This document shows, piece by piece, positions 34,245 through 43,559 of a DNA stretch of 64,000 nt (within the stretch, counting starts at the first letter, position 1; the number at the start of each line of letters is the position of its first letter). The DNA is taken from positions 4,960,001-5,024,000 of the forward strand of contig NZ_CP074102.1 of assembly GCF_018310535.1 (NCBI RefSeq). Direction: 5' to 3'. A program made the translations under genes and the position numbers. This DNA comes from Streptomyces mirabilis (GTDB lineage Bacteria; Actinomycetota; Actinomycetes; Streptomycetales; Streptomycetaceae). The notes under the pieces were generated by a model. That model saw only the letters and a list, made by a program, of their open reading frames with translations, had not been told where the DNA came from and made no database searches.

Positions 34245-35528
34245 TCACATGCGTATGTGGTGCTCGATGTCCTCTCTGAACTCGGTGAGCGCCTGTTCGG
34301 TGAGCGAGGGACGGGTGTCGGCGATGGCGGCGAGGTAGTCCTCGGTGTCGGCCGGGGTGCCCTGACGGTCGGTGATCTCGCGTTCGAAGGCGGCCTGGGC
34401 GCCCTTGCGGGCGGCGAACTCGATGTCGGCGGGGGTGAACATCTCGCTGGCCTCCACCAGCCGGTGCAGCCCGACCCCGTCGGCGGCCCGGCCCAGGTAG
34501 CGCCGCCAGATCGCTTCCCGGGCGGCCGCGTCGGGGGGACCGACCGGGATGACGTAGTCGAACCGGCCGGGGCGCAGGAACGCCGGATCGAGGGAGCGGA
34601 CGGAGTTGGTGGCGCAGATCAGCAGCCGGTCGTCGTGGTCGCGGAAGCCGGGGATCAGCTTGAGCAGTTCGTTGGTGACGCCGTGGCCGGGGTCGACGGC
34701 CACACCGGAGCGGACGCCGGCGATCTCCTCGACCTCGTCGATGAACAGGAGCACCGTCTCCAGCCCCGCCAGCTCGTGGAACGTGTCCCGCAGCGAGGCC
34801 GCCAGGCCCCCGGCGGAGCCCGCGGCGAGCCGGGACGGGAAGAGCTCCACGAACGGCCACTCCAGCCGGGAGGCGACGGCTCTCGCGAAGCTGGTCTTGC
34901 CGGTGCCCGGCGGCCCGAAGAGGATGACCGCCTTCGGCGGCGCCACCCCGTACCGGTCGGCCAGTGCGGGTTCGGCCAGCGGCAGCACGATCCGCCGCTC
35001 GATGGTCTCCTTCTCCCGCTCCATCCCCGCGAGGGCGGCCCAGAGCCCGACCGGCTGCACCCGCCCGCCCAGCTCCGCGAGCAGACCCGCGTCGCTCGCG
35101 CCGAGGTGCTCGACCTTCTCGTAGAAGACCAGTCCGTCCCGGGCCCGGTAGCCGGAGTTCTCCAGCGCCGCGGTTCCGGTGGCCCCGGGGGCGAGCAGCG
35201 CACCGATCCGACGGATCCCCTGCGGGCGAAGGCGTCGCTCCAGCTCGGCGATCAGGGCGCTGCCGATGCCCCGGCTGCGCCAGTTCCCAGCGAGCGCCAC
35301 CAGCGTGATCCAGGCCCGCTCACCCTGGGCCTGCGCCACCGCCATGCCCACCAGGTCGTCGCCGACCACGGCGACCACCGCGGGGCCGCCGACCCGGGCC
35401 ACGGCCATGACCTCGGAGACGGGGAACACCGGAGGGGAGTCGTCCGTCTGCCGGTCCTGGTCCCAGATCTGGATGGCACGGTCCAGATCGTCGTCGCGGA
35501 AGTCCCGCAGTCGCCATGTCGGCATCAT
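34245..35528 (-). CDS. GNAT acetyltransferase fused to an AAA+ ATPase
   Basis: ATG 35528 follows GAGG by 5 bases (a GTG at 35534 is possible) and gives 427 residues. Residues 1-145 form a GNAT domain (NWRSRGIGSALIAELERRL binds CoA; LENSGYRARDGLVFYEK ends it). Residues 195-380 form an AAA+ module with Walker A FGPPGTGKTSFARAV, Walker B VLLFIDEVEE, sensor ICATNSVRSLDPAFL and an Arg finger area (RPGRFDYVIP). The layout matches unfoldase- or Bcs1-like ATPases. The fusion of an acetyl transferase to a remodelling ATPase in one chain is uncommon. The partner may be a protein that is acetylated and then moved or unfolded; that is inference. Confidence 0.85.
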   Translation of the reverse strand: MMPTWRLRDFRDDDLDRAIQIWDQDRQTDDSPPVFPVSEVMAVARVGGPAVVAVVGDDLVGMAVAQAQGERAWITLVALAGNWRSRGIGSALIAELERRLRPQGIRRIGALLAPGATGTAALENSGYRARDGLVFYEKVEHLGASDAGLLAELGGRVQPVGLWAALAGMEREKETIERRIVLPLAEPALADRYGVAPPKAVILFGPPGTGKTSFARAVASRLEWPFVELFPSRLAAGSAGGLAASLRDTFHELAGLETVLLFIDEVEEIAGVRSGVAVDPGHGVTNELLKLIPGFRDHDDRLLICATNSVRSLDPAFLRPGRFDYVIPVGPPDAAAREAIWRRYLGRAADGVGLHRLVEASEMFTPADIEFAARKGAQAAFEREITDRQGTPADTEDYLAAIADTRPSLTEQALTEFREDIEHHIRM

Positions 35529-35649
35529 CGCCACCTCGCCGGCCCACGCTCCTGCCCCTCCTCATTCTCCGGGCAGACCACATACCGGGCGACTGGGCGG
35601 CCCCCACGATCAAGCCAGGGGCGTGCCGAGCCTGCCGGTCCTTATGTGG

Positions 35650-36060
35650 TGGAGGAGGTGAAGGTGACTACCTGCTCGTGCTGGAGTCGCAGGGCAAGAA
35701 GGACGAGAGGAAGCGCGGGAGCTGGCCGTACTACCTCTCGTACCTCCACGAGAAGTACCGCTGTGAGCCGGTGTTGATCGTCATGACCCAGAGTCGTTCC
35801 ACCGCCCGGTGGGCGGCCCAGCCCATCCGGTTCGGTCTGCCGGGACGGTCCTCGCCGGTCGTACGGCCGCTGGTCCTCGGGCCCGACCACGTGCCGGTGA
35901 TCGCGGACGAGGCGGAGGCGGCACGGGACGTCACCCGCGCGGTGTTTTCGGCGATTACGCATGGTAAGGGGGCGGATGCCGCTGCGATGCTGGGACCACT
36001 GGGTCCGCGTAGCCGTACGGGGCCGGAGTTCCCCGGCGCACTCCAGCCCCGCCCGACACC
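35650..36060 (+). pseudogene. Fragment of a streptomycete Rpn/PD-(D/E)XK-like protein family
   Basis: The segment GDYLLVLESQGKKDERKRGS, followed by YYLSYLHEKYRCEPVLIV and RPLVLGPDHVPVIADEAEAA, matches my memory of a large streptomycete family of about 300 residues that carries a nuclease-like fold (GDYLLVLE-x-QGK would be the D/E-x-K core). Both ends are missing: no start lies upstream in frame with family-like sequence, and the frame decays into Pro/Ala-rich sequence after 36000. It overlaps the SSS accessory gene's 3' side in the gap. No function remains. Confidence 0.5.
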
Positions 36061-36062
36061 GG

Positions 36063-36374
36063 TTACTCCGACGGAGGCTCCTCCTCCGGCATCGGCACCG
36101 GCGGTGCCAGCGGCCGTAGCCACAGCCACAGCAGGAAGAACACGCCCAGGGCGAGCATGCCGAGGCCGGTCCAGAGGTTGATGTTGACGCCTTGGGCCTT
36201 GGCGAGTTCGGCGTCGGAGGCGGTCAGGCCCGCCAGGGTGACGATGACGCCGTAGACGACGAACAGGCCGCCGATGATGGTGCGGATGTCGAAGAGGCGG
36301 GTCGCGGTCGCGGACTGATGCTCCAGCTCCGTGACCTCGCGCTGGACATCGCGGTCCGAATAGTGGTCGGACAT
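36063..36374 (-). CDS. Small two-helix membrane protein, partner of the symporter
   Basis: ATG 36374 follows AGGAGG and gives 103 residues. The N-terminal 35 residues are polar (DRDVQREVTELEHQ). Two hydrophobic helices follow (IIGGLFVVYGVIVTLAGL and LWTGLGMLALGVFFLLWLWL), and the tail is acidic (PEEEPPSE). It starts 20 bases past the symporter stop on the same strand. Small membrane proteins of this size accompany some SSS transporters, which suggests an accessory subunit. Confidence 0.7.
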   Translation of the reverse strand: MSDHYSDRDVQREVTELEHQSATATRLFDIRTIIGGLFVVYGVIVTLAGLTASDAELAKAQGVNINLWTGLGMLALGVFFLLWLWLRPLAPPVPMPEEEPPSE

Positions 36375-36394
36375 GGTTGCTCAGGCCTCCTGCG

Positions 36395-38086
36395 TCAGAA
36401 CGAGAACGGGATGTAGCAGGCCGCCGCCAGGATCAGCGCGCCCCAGCCCAGCAGTGCCGGCCTGCGGTACCACGCGTCGTCGCCCACGGCCGGCGGCTCG
36501 GCCATGCCGGGGGAGACGGTGCCGTAGACCAGGCCCTGGAGGTCCTCCGCCGGTTTGGGGGCCGTGAAGAGGGAGACCGTGACCATCACCACCGCGCCGG
36601 CCACGAAGCCCGCGATCGCCGAGACGAAGTTGGCTCCCTGGTCGGAGGGGATGGCGATGATCCCCTGCTTGTAGATGACGAAGTAGTTGACCATCGCCGC
36701 CGTCGTGCCTGCCAGCAGGCCCCAGAATCCCGACTTCGCCGACGCGCGCTTCCAGAACATGCCGACGATGAAGGCCACGAACATCGGCACGTTGAAGAAG
36801 GAGAAGAGGGTCTGCAGGTAGGCCATGATGTTGGAGAAGGACGACGCCAGGAACGCCGTGCCGATCGACGCCAGGACGCCGATCACCGTGATCAGGCGGC
36901 CGAAGCGGACGTAGTAGGAGTCCTCCCGGTCGGTCACGACGTACCGCCGCCAGATGTCCGACGTGAACACCGTGTTGAACGACGAGACGTTGGCCGCCAT
37001 GCCCGCCATGAAGGCCGCCAGGAGTCCCGTCACCGCGATGCCCAGCACGCCGTTCGGCAGCAGTTCCTGCATCAGGTACGGGACCGCGTCGTTGTACTGG
37101 AGGTTCGAGCCGCTCGTGCCGATCCTGGGGACCAGGACGGCCGCCACCAGGCCCGGGATCATCACCAGGAAGACGATGAAGATCTTGGGGAACGCCGCGA
37201 TGAGCGGGGTGCGCTGGGCCGCCGACAGGTTCTTCGCCGAGAGCGCGCGCTGCACCTCCGCGAAGTTCGTCGTCCAGTAGCCGAAGGAGAGGACGAAGCC
37301 GAGGCCGAGGACGATGGTCAGCCAGTTCGCGCCCAGCGGGTTCACATGGCCGATGCCCGTACCGCCCCAGGCGGTGGTGAAGTCACTGCCGTGGGTCTTG
37401 TCGAGCGAGTGGGTCAGACCGTCCCAGCCGCCGACCCGCTTCAGGCCGAGCGCGGCGATCGGGATCAGGGCCGCGAGGATCACGAAGAACTGCAGCACCT
37501 CGTTGTAGATCGCCGAGGACAGGCCGCCGAGTGTGATGTACGCCAGTACGAAGAACCCCGCGATCACGATCGCCACCCACTGGGGCCAGCCGAGCAGCGC
37601 CTCGACCACGATCGCCAGTGAGTACAGGTTGACGCCCGCGATCAGGATCGCCGCGAAGGCGAACAGGATCGAACTCAGCAGGTGCGCCGCCTTGTCGAAG
37701 CGCAGGAGCAGGAACTCCGGGACCGAGCGGACCTTCGAGCCGTAGTAGAACGGCATCATCACCAGGCCCAGGAACACCATGGCGGGGATCGCGCCGATCC
37801 AGTACCAGTGCACGGTGTAGACGCCGTACTGCGCGCTGTTCGCGGCCATCCCCAGGATCTCGGTCGCGCCGAGGTTGGCGGAGATGAACGCGAGGCCGGT
37901 GATCCAGGCGGGCAGTGAACGCCCGGAGAGGAAGAAGTCGAGGCTGGTCTTGACCGAGGCCTTGGCGGCGAAACCGATGCCGAGCACGACGACGAAGTAG
38001 ATGCCGAGGATCGTGTAGTCGAGCCCGTTCGTGGGGAGCCGGAGCCCTGCGGCGAGGTATGTGGGGGCATGCATGCCCGTATCCAT
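36395..38086 (-). CDS. Sodium:solute symporter (SSS family)
   Basis: The product has 563 residues from ATG 38086 (MDTGMHAPTYL); ATG 38074 is a near alternative. About 13-14 hydrophobic helices are visible. Family marks are FLSGRSLPAWITGLAFISAN, GLSSAIYNEVLQFF and FFNVPMFVAFIVGMFWKRAS. SSS proteins take up sugars, amino acids or other solutes with Na+. It is divergent from the galactose operon, which makes a sugar such as galactose a plausible substrate, but this is not shown by sequence. Confidence 0.88.
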   Translation of the reverse strand: MDTGMHAPTYLAAGLRLPTNGLDYTILGIYFVVVLGIGFAAKASVKTSLDFFLSGRSLPAWITGLAFISANLGATEILGMAANSAQYGVYTVHWYWIGAIPAMVFLGLVMMPFYYGSKVRSVPEFLLLRFDKAAHLLSSILFAFAAILIAGVNLYSLAIVVEALLGWPQWVAIVIAGFFVLAYITLGGLSSAIYNEVLQFFVILAALIPIAALGLKRVGGWDGLTHSLDKTHGSDFTTAWGGTGIGHVNPLGANWLTIVLGLGFVLSFGYWTTNFAEVQRALSAKNLSAAQRTPLIAAFPKIFIVFLVMIPGLVAAVLVPRIGTSGSNLQYNDAVPYLMQELLPNGVLGIAVTGLLAAFMAGMAANVSSFNTVFTSDIWRRYVVTDREDSYYVRFGRLITVIGVLASIGTAFLASSFSNIMAYLQTLFSFFNVPMFVAFIVGMFWKRASAKSGFWGLLAGTTAAMVNYFVIYKQGIIAIPSDQGANFVSAIAGFVAGAVVMVTVSLFTAPKPAEDLQGLVYGTVSPGMAEPPAVGDDAWYRRPALLGWGALILAAACYIPFSF

Positions 38087-38227
38087 GCCCCATGAGTCGC
38101 ATGACGCTGCCCAAGCTTCACAGACACCCCCCAAACCCCCGCAGGCATTGACGTTCCTGTTGCTTTGTGGTTTGTTGTGTTCGGTTATGTTTGATGGTTG
38201 GGTGTGGTGTGGATGAGGAGTCCAGCG
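38087..38227 (+). promoter_or_regulatory. Divergent symporter/gal promoter region
   Basis: The strand upstream of galT is unusually T/G-rich (38160-38215: GCTTTGTGGTTTGTTGTGTT, then GTTATGTTTGATGG) in an otherwise GC-rich region. TTGACG (38149-38154) could be a -35 element. Repeated TTTGTGG/TTTGTTG steps resemble the hexamer repeats described for the S. lividans galP1 promoter (recalled, not checked). The GAGGAG ribosome site of galT ends 7 bases before GTG 38228. Confidence 0.5.
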
Positions 38228-39292
38228 GTGAAGAAGACCTCGACCCGGCTTGCTGACGGTCGTGAGCTGATCTACTACGACTCGGGCGACGACACGGTGC
38301 GTGACGCGGTGGACCGCCGCCCGCTGGAGCCCACCGTCACCAGCTCCCAGGTGCGCCGCGACCCGCTGCTCGGCGACTCGGTCGCGATCGCCTCGCACCG
38401 CCAGGGACGCACGTATCACCCCCCGGCGAACGAGTGCCCCTTGTGCCCCTCGCAGGGCGACCGGCTGAGCGAGATCCCGGACTCCTCGTACGACGTCGTC
38501 GTCTTCGAGAATCGTTTCCCCTCGCTCGCCGGCGACTCCGGGCGCTGCGAGGTCGTCTGCTTCACCTCCGACCACGACTCGTCCTTCGCCGACCTCACCG
38601 AGGAGCAGGCGGGGCTCGTCCTGGAGGCGTGGACGGACCGCACGGCGGAGCTGTCCCACCTCTCCTCTGTCGAACAGGTCTTCTGTTTCGAGAACCGCGG
38701 CGAGGAGATCGGCGTCACCCTCGGCCACCCGCACGGGCAGATCTACGGCTACCCGTTCACCACCCCGCGCACGGCCCTGATGCTGCGCTCGCTGGCCGCG
38801 CACAAGGAGGCCACCGGCGGCGAGAACCTCTTCGACGACGTCGTCGCACGCGAGCTCGCCGAGGGCGACCGGATCGTCCTGGAGACCGAGCGGTGGGTCG
38901 CCTTCGTGCCGTACGCCGCCCACTGGCCCTACGAGGTCCACCTCTACCCCAAGCGGCGGGTGCCCGACCTGCTCGGGCTCGACGAGGAGACGCGCACAGA
39001 GTTCCCCCAGGTCTATCTGGAACTCTTGAGGCGCTTCGACCGGATCTTCGGTGAAGGGGAGCCTCCGACGCCGTACATCGCCGCCTGGCACCAGGCGCCT
39101 TTCGGCGCGCTGGAGGAGTTCGAAGGTGTGAGCAGGGACGACTTCGCGCTTCACCTTGAGCTTTTCACCATTCGCCGCACTTCCGGCAAGCTGAAGTTCC
39201 TCGCGGGTTCCGAGTCCGGCATGAGCGTGTTCATCAACGACGTGCCGCCGGAAGCCGCGGCTCAGCGACTGCGAGAGGTAGCGAGTTCATGA
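38228..39292 (+). CDS. galT: Galactose-1-phosphate uridylyltransferase
   Basis: GTG 38228 was chosen because GAGGAG lies 7 bases before it; the frame runs further upstream to 38198. The product has 354 residues. The active-site HPH is in [12 protein letters not shown] (about residue 170) and zinc-binding Cys are in [10 protein letters not shown]. The enzyme moves UMP from UDP-glucose to galactose 1-phosphate in the Leloir pathway. Its stop overlaps the galE start (ATGA). Confidence 0.96.
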   Translation: MKKTSTRLADGRELIYYDSGDDTVRDAVDRRPLEPTVTSSQVRRDPLLGDSVAIASHRQGRTYHPPANECPLCPSQGDRLSEIPDSSYDVVVFENRFPSLAGDSGRCEVVCFTSDHDSSFADLTEEQAGLVLEAWTDRTAELSHLSSVEQVFCFENRGEEIGVTLGHPHGQIYGYPFTTPRTALMLRSLAAHKEATGGENLFDDVVARELAEGDRIVLETERWVAFVPYAAHWPYEVHLYPKRRVPDLLGLDEETRTEFPQVYLELLRRFDRIFGEGEPPTPYIAAWHQAPFGALEEFEGVSRDDFALHLELFTIRRTSGKLKFLAGSESGMSVFINDVPPEAAAQRLREVASS

Positions 39293-40251
39293 GTGGGAAG
39301 TACCTGGTCACGGGTGGCGCGGGTTATGTCGGCAGCGTGGTCGCGCAGCATCTGATCGAGGCCGGTCACGAGGTGACGGTCCTCGACAACCTGTCGACGG
39401 GCTTCCGTGAGGGTGTGCCCGCCGGGGCCGCCTTCATCGAGGGCGACATCCGTGACGCCGGTAAGTGGCTGGACTCCTCGTACGACGCCGTGCTGCACTT
39501 CGCCGCGTTCTCGCAGGTCGGCGAGTCCGTCGTGAAGCCCGAGAAGTACTGGGACAACAACGTCGGCGGCACCATGGCGCTGCTCGCGGCGATGCGCGAG
39601 GCGGGCGTGCGCAAGCTGGTCTTCTCCTCCACCGCCGCCACGTACGGCGAGCCGGAGCAGACCCCGATCGTCGAGTCCGCGCCGACGAAGCCCACCAACC
39701 CCTACGGCGCCTCCAAGCTCGCCGTCGACCACATGATCACCGGCGAGGCGGCGGCCCACGGACTGGGCGCGGTGTCGCTGCGCTACTTCAACGTGGCCGG
39801 CGCCTACGGGGCGCAGGGTGAGCGCCACGACCCCGAGTCGCACCTCATCCCGCTCGTCCTCCAGGTCGCGCAGGGGCGGCGGGACGCGATCTCCGTCTTC
39901 GGCGACGACTACCCCACGCCGGACGGCACCTGCATCCGCGACTACATCCACGTGGCGGACCTGGCGGACGCCCACCTGCTGGCCGTCGAGGCGGCCACCG
40001 CCGGTGAGCACCTCATCTGCAATCTCGGCAACGGCAACGGCTTCTCCGTCCGCGAGGTCATCGAGACCGTCCGCCAGGTCACGGGGCACCCGATCCCCGA
40101 GGTCACGGCCCCGCGCCGGGCCGGTGACCCGGCCGTGCTCGTCGCCTCGGCGGCGACCGCGCGCGAGCGGCTCGGCTGGAACCCGTCCCGCGCGGATCTC
40201 GCGGGGATCGTCGCGGACGCGTGGGCGTTCGCTCAGAACAAGGAGCGGTAG
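39289..40251 (+). CDS. galE: UDP-glucose 4-epimerase
   Basis: The 320-residue short-chain dehydrogenase starts at ATG 39289 inside the galT stop. The NAD site is [18 protein letters not shown], and [10 protein letters not shown] and YGASKLAVD (Tyr-x3-Lys) give the catalytic Ser/Tyr/Lys. The family ending AWAFAQNK follows. It interconverts UDP-galactose and UDP-glucose and closes the galT cycle. Confidence 0.96.
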   Translation: MSGKYLVTGGAGYVGSVVAQHLIEAGHEVTVLDNLSTGFREGVPAGAAFIEGDIRDAGKWLDSSYDAVLHFAAFSQVGESVVKPEKYWDNNVGGTMALLAAMREAGVRKLVFSSTAATYGEPEQTPIVESAPTKPTNPYGASKLAVDHMITGEAAAHGLGAVSLRYFNVAGAYGAQGERHDPESHLIPLVLQVAQGRRDAISVFGDDYPTPDGTCIRDYIHVADLADAHLLAVEAATAGEHLICNLGNGNGFSVREVIETVRQVTGHPIPEVTAPRRAGDPAVLVASAATARERLGWNPSRADLAGIVADAWAFAQNKER

Positions 40252-40259
40252 GTAATTCG

Positions 40260-41402
40260 GTGGGCGTACGCGAGGGGTTCGAGGAGCTGTACGGGACCGC
40301 ACCGGAAGGCGTCTGGGCGGCGCCCGGGCGGGTCAACCTGATCGGCGAGTACACGGACTTCAACGAGGGGTTCGTGATGCCGCTCGCCCTGCCGCACACG
40401 GCGGTGGCGGCGGTGTCGCGGCGCACGGACGGGGTGCTGCGGCTGCACTCCGCCGACATCGAGGGCCCGGTCGTCGAACTGCACGTCGACGAGCTGGCGC
40501 CGCTGACCAACACCAGCTGGGCCGCGTACCCGGCGGGCGTGGTGTGGGCGCTGCGCGAGGCGGGACACGCGGTGACGGGCGCGGACGTGCACCTCGCCTC
40601 GACCGTGCCGACGGGGGCGGGCCTGTCCTCCTCCGCCGCTCTGGAGGTCGTGACGGCGCTCGCCTTCAACGACCTGTACGAACTCGGCCTCACCGGGCCC
40701 GAACTGGCCCGCCTCGCCCAGCGCGCCGAGAACGACTTCGTCGGCGTGCCCTGCGGGATCATGGACCAGACGGCGTCCGCGTGCTGCACCGAGGGGCACG
40801 CCCTGCACCTCGACTGCCGCGATCTGTCCATCCGGCAGGTCCCCTTCGATCTGGCCTCCCTGGGGCTGGAGTTGCTGGTCGTCGACACGCGCGTGAAGCA
40901 CGCGCTGGGCGACGGGGCGTACGCCGAGCGGCGCGAGGGGTGCGAGGAGGGCGCGCGGCAGCTCGGGGTGTCGCATCTGCGGGATGTCGCGTACGAGGAG
41001 CTCGACGCGGCGCTTGCGCGCCTCTCGGACGAGCGCGTACGCCGGTATGTCCGCCACGTCGTCTCGGACGACCACCGGGTGGAGCGGGTCATCGCGCTGC
41101 TGGACGCCGGGGACGTCCGGGCCATCGGGCCGGTCCTCACGGACGGGCACGCCTCGCTCCGGGACGACCTGCGGATCTCCTGCGAGGAGCTGGACCTCGT
41201 GGTCGCCACGGCCAACGCCGCGGGGGCGCTGGGTGCGCGGATGACGGGGGGCGGTTTCGGTGGCTCGGCGATCGTGCTGGTGGAGTCGGCGGATGTGGAC
41301 ACGGTGACGAAGGCGGTGACCGAGGCGTTCGGCTCCGCCGGTTACACGGCTCCCCGCGTCTTCCCGGCGGTGCCTTCGGCTGGCGCCCGCCGGGTGAGCT
41401 GA
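40260..41402 (+). CDS. galK: Galactokinase
   Basis: GTG 40260, 8 bases after the galE stop, opens 380 residues. GHMP signatures are GRVNLIGEYTDFNEGF (galactose binding), PTGAGLSSSAALEVV (ATP loop) and GGGFGGSAI. NDFVGVPCGIMDQ has the catalytic Asp region. It phosphorylates galactose at C1 with ATP. With galT and galE it forms one operon that converts galactose to glucose 1-phosphate. Confidence 0.96.
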   Translation: MGVREGFEELYGTAPEGVWAAPGRVNLIGEYTDFNEGFVMPLALPHTAVAAVSRRTDGVLRLHSADIEGPVVELHVDELAPLTNTSWAAYPAGVVWALREAGHAVTGADVHLASTVPTGAGLSSSAALEVVTALAFNDLYELGLTGPELARLAQRAENDFVGVPCGIMDQTASACCTEGHALHLDCRDLSIRQVPFDLASLGLELLVVDTRVKHALGDGAYAERREGCEEGARQLGVSHLRDVAYEELDAALARLSDERVRRYVRHVVSDDHRVERVIALLDAGDVRAIGPVLTDGHASLRDDLRISCEELDLVVATANAAGALGARMTGGGFGGSAIVLVESADVDTVTKAVTEAFGSAGYTAPRVFPAVPSAGARRVS

Positions 41403-41404
41403 CG

Positions 41405-41500
41405 CTCGGGTTTGTTCTTTGTCTGCGGGTGGGTGGGGGCTGGGCGCGCCCACGCGGCGGAGCCGCATGATGTGACAGCCCCGCGCCCCTAAGAGCCTCG
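41405..41500. repeat. Intergenic GC-rich repeat element, copy 3
   Basis: The phrases CTGCGGGTGGGTGGGGGCTG, GCGGCGGAGCCGCATG and ACAGCCCCGCGCCCCT also occur in the same order at 56790. It lies between the convergent galK and GNAT genes. Confidence 0.6.
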
Positions 41501-41534
41501 GGGTGACCGGTGCTTGAAGGCGAGGGGGTTCTGG

Positions 41535-41978
41535 TCAGGGCAAGCGTCTGGTCAAGGTGTATTCCGTGATCCCCGGCGGATAGTCGGGGATCACGCACAC
41601 CACCTCGTAGCCGTGTTTCTTGTAGAACTCGGGGGCCTGGAAGTCCCAGGTTTCCAGGCGGGAGTTGCGGCAGCCGCGCTCCTCGTGGGCGAGGCGCTCG
41701 GCCTCGGCGAGGAGCCGGCCGCCGAGGCCCGCGCCGCGGTGGGGGGTGTCCACCCAGAGGTACGTCACGTGCAGCCACGTCGTCCAGGTGTGACCGACGA
41801 GCCCGCCCGCGAGCGCCCCGTCGGCGTCCAAGGCCCAGACGTGGAGCGGAAGTTCCCGTTCGGCGGGGGTGCCGCGCAGCGCGCGGAGGATCGGGGACGC
41901 CGCTGTGTTCGTGTCGCGCAGTCGCCGGCGGAGCAGATCACGCCGGTCTTTGTCGTCTCCTGTCTCCATACGAAACAT
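41535..41978 (-). CDS. GNAT-family N-acetyltransferase
   Basis: From ATG 41978 (MFRMETGDD; ATG 41969 is also possible) the product has 147 residues. HRGAGLGGRLLAEAERL is the acetyl-CoA loop, and FQAPEFYKKHGYEVV the C-terminal strand-turn typical of GNAT enzymes. The acceptor is not predictable. It is convergent with galK and divergent from the next response regulator. Confidence 0.85.
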   Translation of the reverse strand: MFRMETGDDKDRRDLLRRRLRDTNTAASPILRALRGTPAERELPLHVWALDADGALAGGLVGHTWTTWLHVTYLWVDTPHRGAGLGGRLLAEAERLAHEERGCRNSRLETWDFQAPEFYKKHGYEVVCVIPDYPPGITEYTLTRRLP

Positions 41979-42246
41979 ACGGCTCACCATAAACGCGCTG
42001 GCCAATCAGTTCTGCAAATTGCCTTCCGCTGCCCGCCCCTGGTCGTACCCTGTGAACAGCGCCGGTGGGGGCCGGTGCTGATCAGGGGGCGCGACAGTCG
42101 GGTACGACGCCCGAAGTGGGGGTAGCAGTTCCAGCACGGCGGCGGCCGTGCGGCTGCGGCACTCCGTTTTCCGAGTTCGAGCGGGCTCGGGATCACTTCG
42201 GGTGTCGTACCTGCGCCGGTCCGTCCCCCGACCAGTGGGGGTATCA

Positions 42247-43014
42247 GTGGTTCGCATCCGTGTCCTGGTCGTCGACGACCACCGCATCTTCGCCGAGTCG
42301 CTCGCCGCCGCCCTGGCCGCCGAGCCCGACGTCGACGTGTCCGCCGCCGGCAGCGGCCCGGCCGCGCTGCGCTGCCTGGAGCGGGCGTCCGCGGAGGGCC
42401 GCAGATTCGACGTGCTGCTCGTCGACGCCGACCTGGGCGGCAATCTGCCCGGCGCCCGTCCTGCCGTACCGGTCCAGGAGGGCAACGAGGACGGGCTCGT
42501 CGACGGCATCTCGCTCGTCGCCGGCGTCCGTTCGGGACAGCCGAGCGTACGCATCGTCGTGCTCGCCGAGAAGGACGATCCACGCCGCGCCGCCCTCGCA
42601 CTGCAGGCCGGCGCCTCGGGGTGGGTCGCCAAGGACTGTTCCCTGTCGCGGCTCCTGACCGTCATACGGGGTGTGCTGCGCGACGAGACGCATCTTCCGC
42701 CCGCCCTGCTCACGGGCGTACTGCGGGAGTTGACCGCCGCGCGCAAGCACCGCACCGAGAGCGAGCGGCTGGTCGAATCGCTCACGCCGCGGGAGCGGGA
42801 AGTGCTGCGGTGCATGGTCGCGGGGCTGGGGCGGAAGGCCGTCGCGGAGAGGCTGTTCCTCTCCCCGCACACCGTCCGTACCCATATGCAGAACGTGCTG
42901 GGGAAGTTGGGCGTCCACTCGACGCTCGCCGCGGTCGCCCTCGCTCGCCGGGCCGGGGTCGGGCCCGTCGACCTAGCCGGGGATGTTGTCGAACGGGGCG
43001 GTCAGCTGGCGTAG
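42247..43014 (+). CDS. NarL/LuxR-type response regulator
   Basis: GTG 42247 (VVRIRVLVVDDHRIF) gives 255 residues. The receiver keeps VVDDH and the phospho-acceptor in DVLLVDADLGG, and ends with AGASGWVAKD, which has the Lys. The HTH (LTPREREVLRCMVAG and LSPHTVRTHMQNVLGKLG) is near residues 180-235. A 15-residue insertion (PVQEGNEDGLVDGIS) lies after the phospho-acceptor strand. No kinase is adjacent. The last 42 bases overlap the 3' end of the MarR gene on the other strand. Confidence 0.9.
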   Translation: MVRIRVLVVDDHRIFAESLAAALAAEPDVDVSAAGSGPAALRCLERASAEGRRFDVLLVDADLGGNLPGARPAVPVQEGNEDGLVDGISLVAGVRSGQPSVRIVVLAEKDDPRRAALALQAGASGWVAKDCSLSRLLTVIRGVLRDETHLPPALLTGVLRELTAARKHRTESERLVESLTPREREVLRCMVAGLGRKAVAERLFLSPHTVRTHMQNVLGKLGVHSTLAAVALARRAGVGPVDLAGDVVERGGQLA

Positions 43015-43470
43015 CAGGGACGCGAGTTCACCGCGCTGCGCCTTGCTGAGTTCGGCCAGGATCGCGCGCTCCTGGTCGAGGAGACCGGCGAGCGCCTGGT
43101 CGGCGCGGTCCCGTCCCTCGTCCGTGAGGCGCACGAGTACCCCCCGGCGGTCGCTCGGGTCCGGGAGGCGCTCCACCAGGCCCTTCTTCGTCAGCCGGTC
43201 GATACGGTTGGTCATCGTGCCGGAGGTGACGAGCGTCTGCGTGAGCAGCTGGCCGGGGGAGAGCTGGTACGGGGAGCCCGCGCGCCGCAGTGCGGTCAGC
43301 ACGTCGAACTCCCAGGGCTCCAGGCTGTGCTCGGAGAACGCCAGCCGTCGGGCGCGGTCCAGGTGCCGGGCGAGCCTGCTCACCCGGCTGAGTACCTCGA
43401 GCGGTTCCACGTCGAGGTCAGGGCGCTCCCGGCGCCATGCTGCGACCAGCCGATCGACCTCGTCCTCCAT
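42973..43470 (-). CDS. MarR-family transcriptional regulator
   Basis: ATG 43470 gives 165 residues. The winged-helix core is at residues 50-115 (EFDVLTALRRAGSPYQLSPG, then LVTSGTMTNRIDRLTKKGL and PSDRRGVLVRLTDEG, the wing). It is divergent from tam, and palindromes between the two genes (43505) are candidate operators. Such regulators usually repress themselves and the divergent gene and respond to phenolic or oxidative ligands; this is inference here. Confidence 0.9.
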   Translation of the reverse strand: MEDEVDRLVAAWRRERPDLDVEPLEVLSRVSRLARHLDRARRLAFSEHSLEPWEFDVLTALRRAGSPYQLSPGQLLTQTLVTSGTMTNRIDRLTKKGLVERLPDPSDRRGVLVRLTDEGRDRADQALAGLLDQERAILAELSKAQRGELASLLRQLTAPFDNIPG

Positions 43471-43504
43471 GACGATCAGTGTAGTGGTTGTGTCGACATG
43501 AAGT

Positions 43505-43534
43505 CTCTTGATATCAAGTCTCTTGACGTCGAGA
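43505..43534. promoter_or_regulatory. Candidate MarR operators between marR and tam
   Basis: CTTGATATCAAG (43507-43518) is a perfect 12-bp palindrome. TCTTGACGTCGAGA (43521-43534) is palindromic except for one base pair. TCTCTTGA begins both, so they are also direct repeats 16 bases apart. They lie 26-53 bases before ATG 43560 of tam. TTGATATCAA-type sites are typical of MarR proteins (established pattern). Confidence 0.65.
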
Positions 43535-43559
43535 TAAGTCTGAGGGGAAAGTAGCAGAC

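Noticed and set aside
36395..38086. Assigning the SSS protein as a galactose transporter
   Set aside because: It is divergent from the gal operon, but sequence alone does not give substrate, so it is left unspecified.
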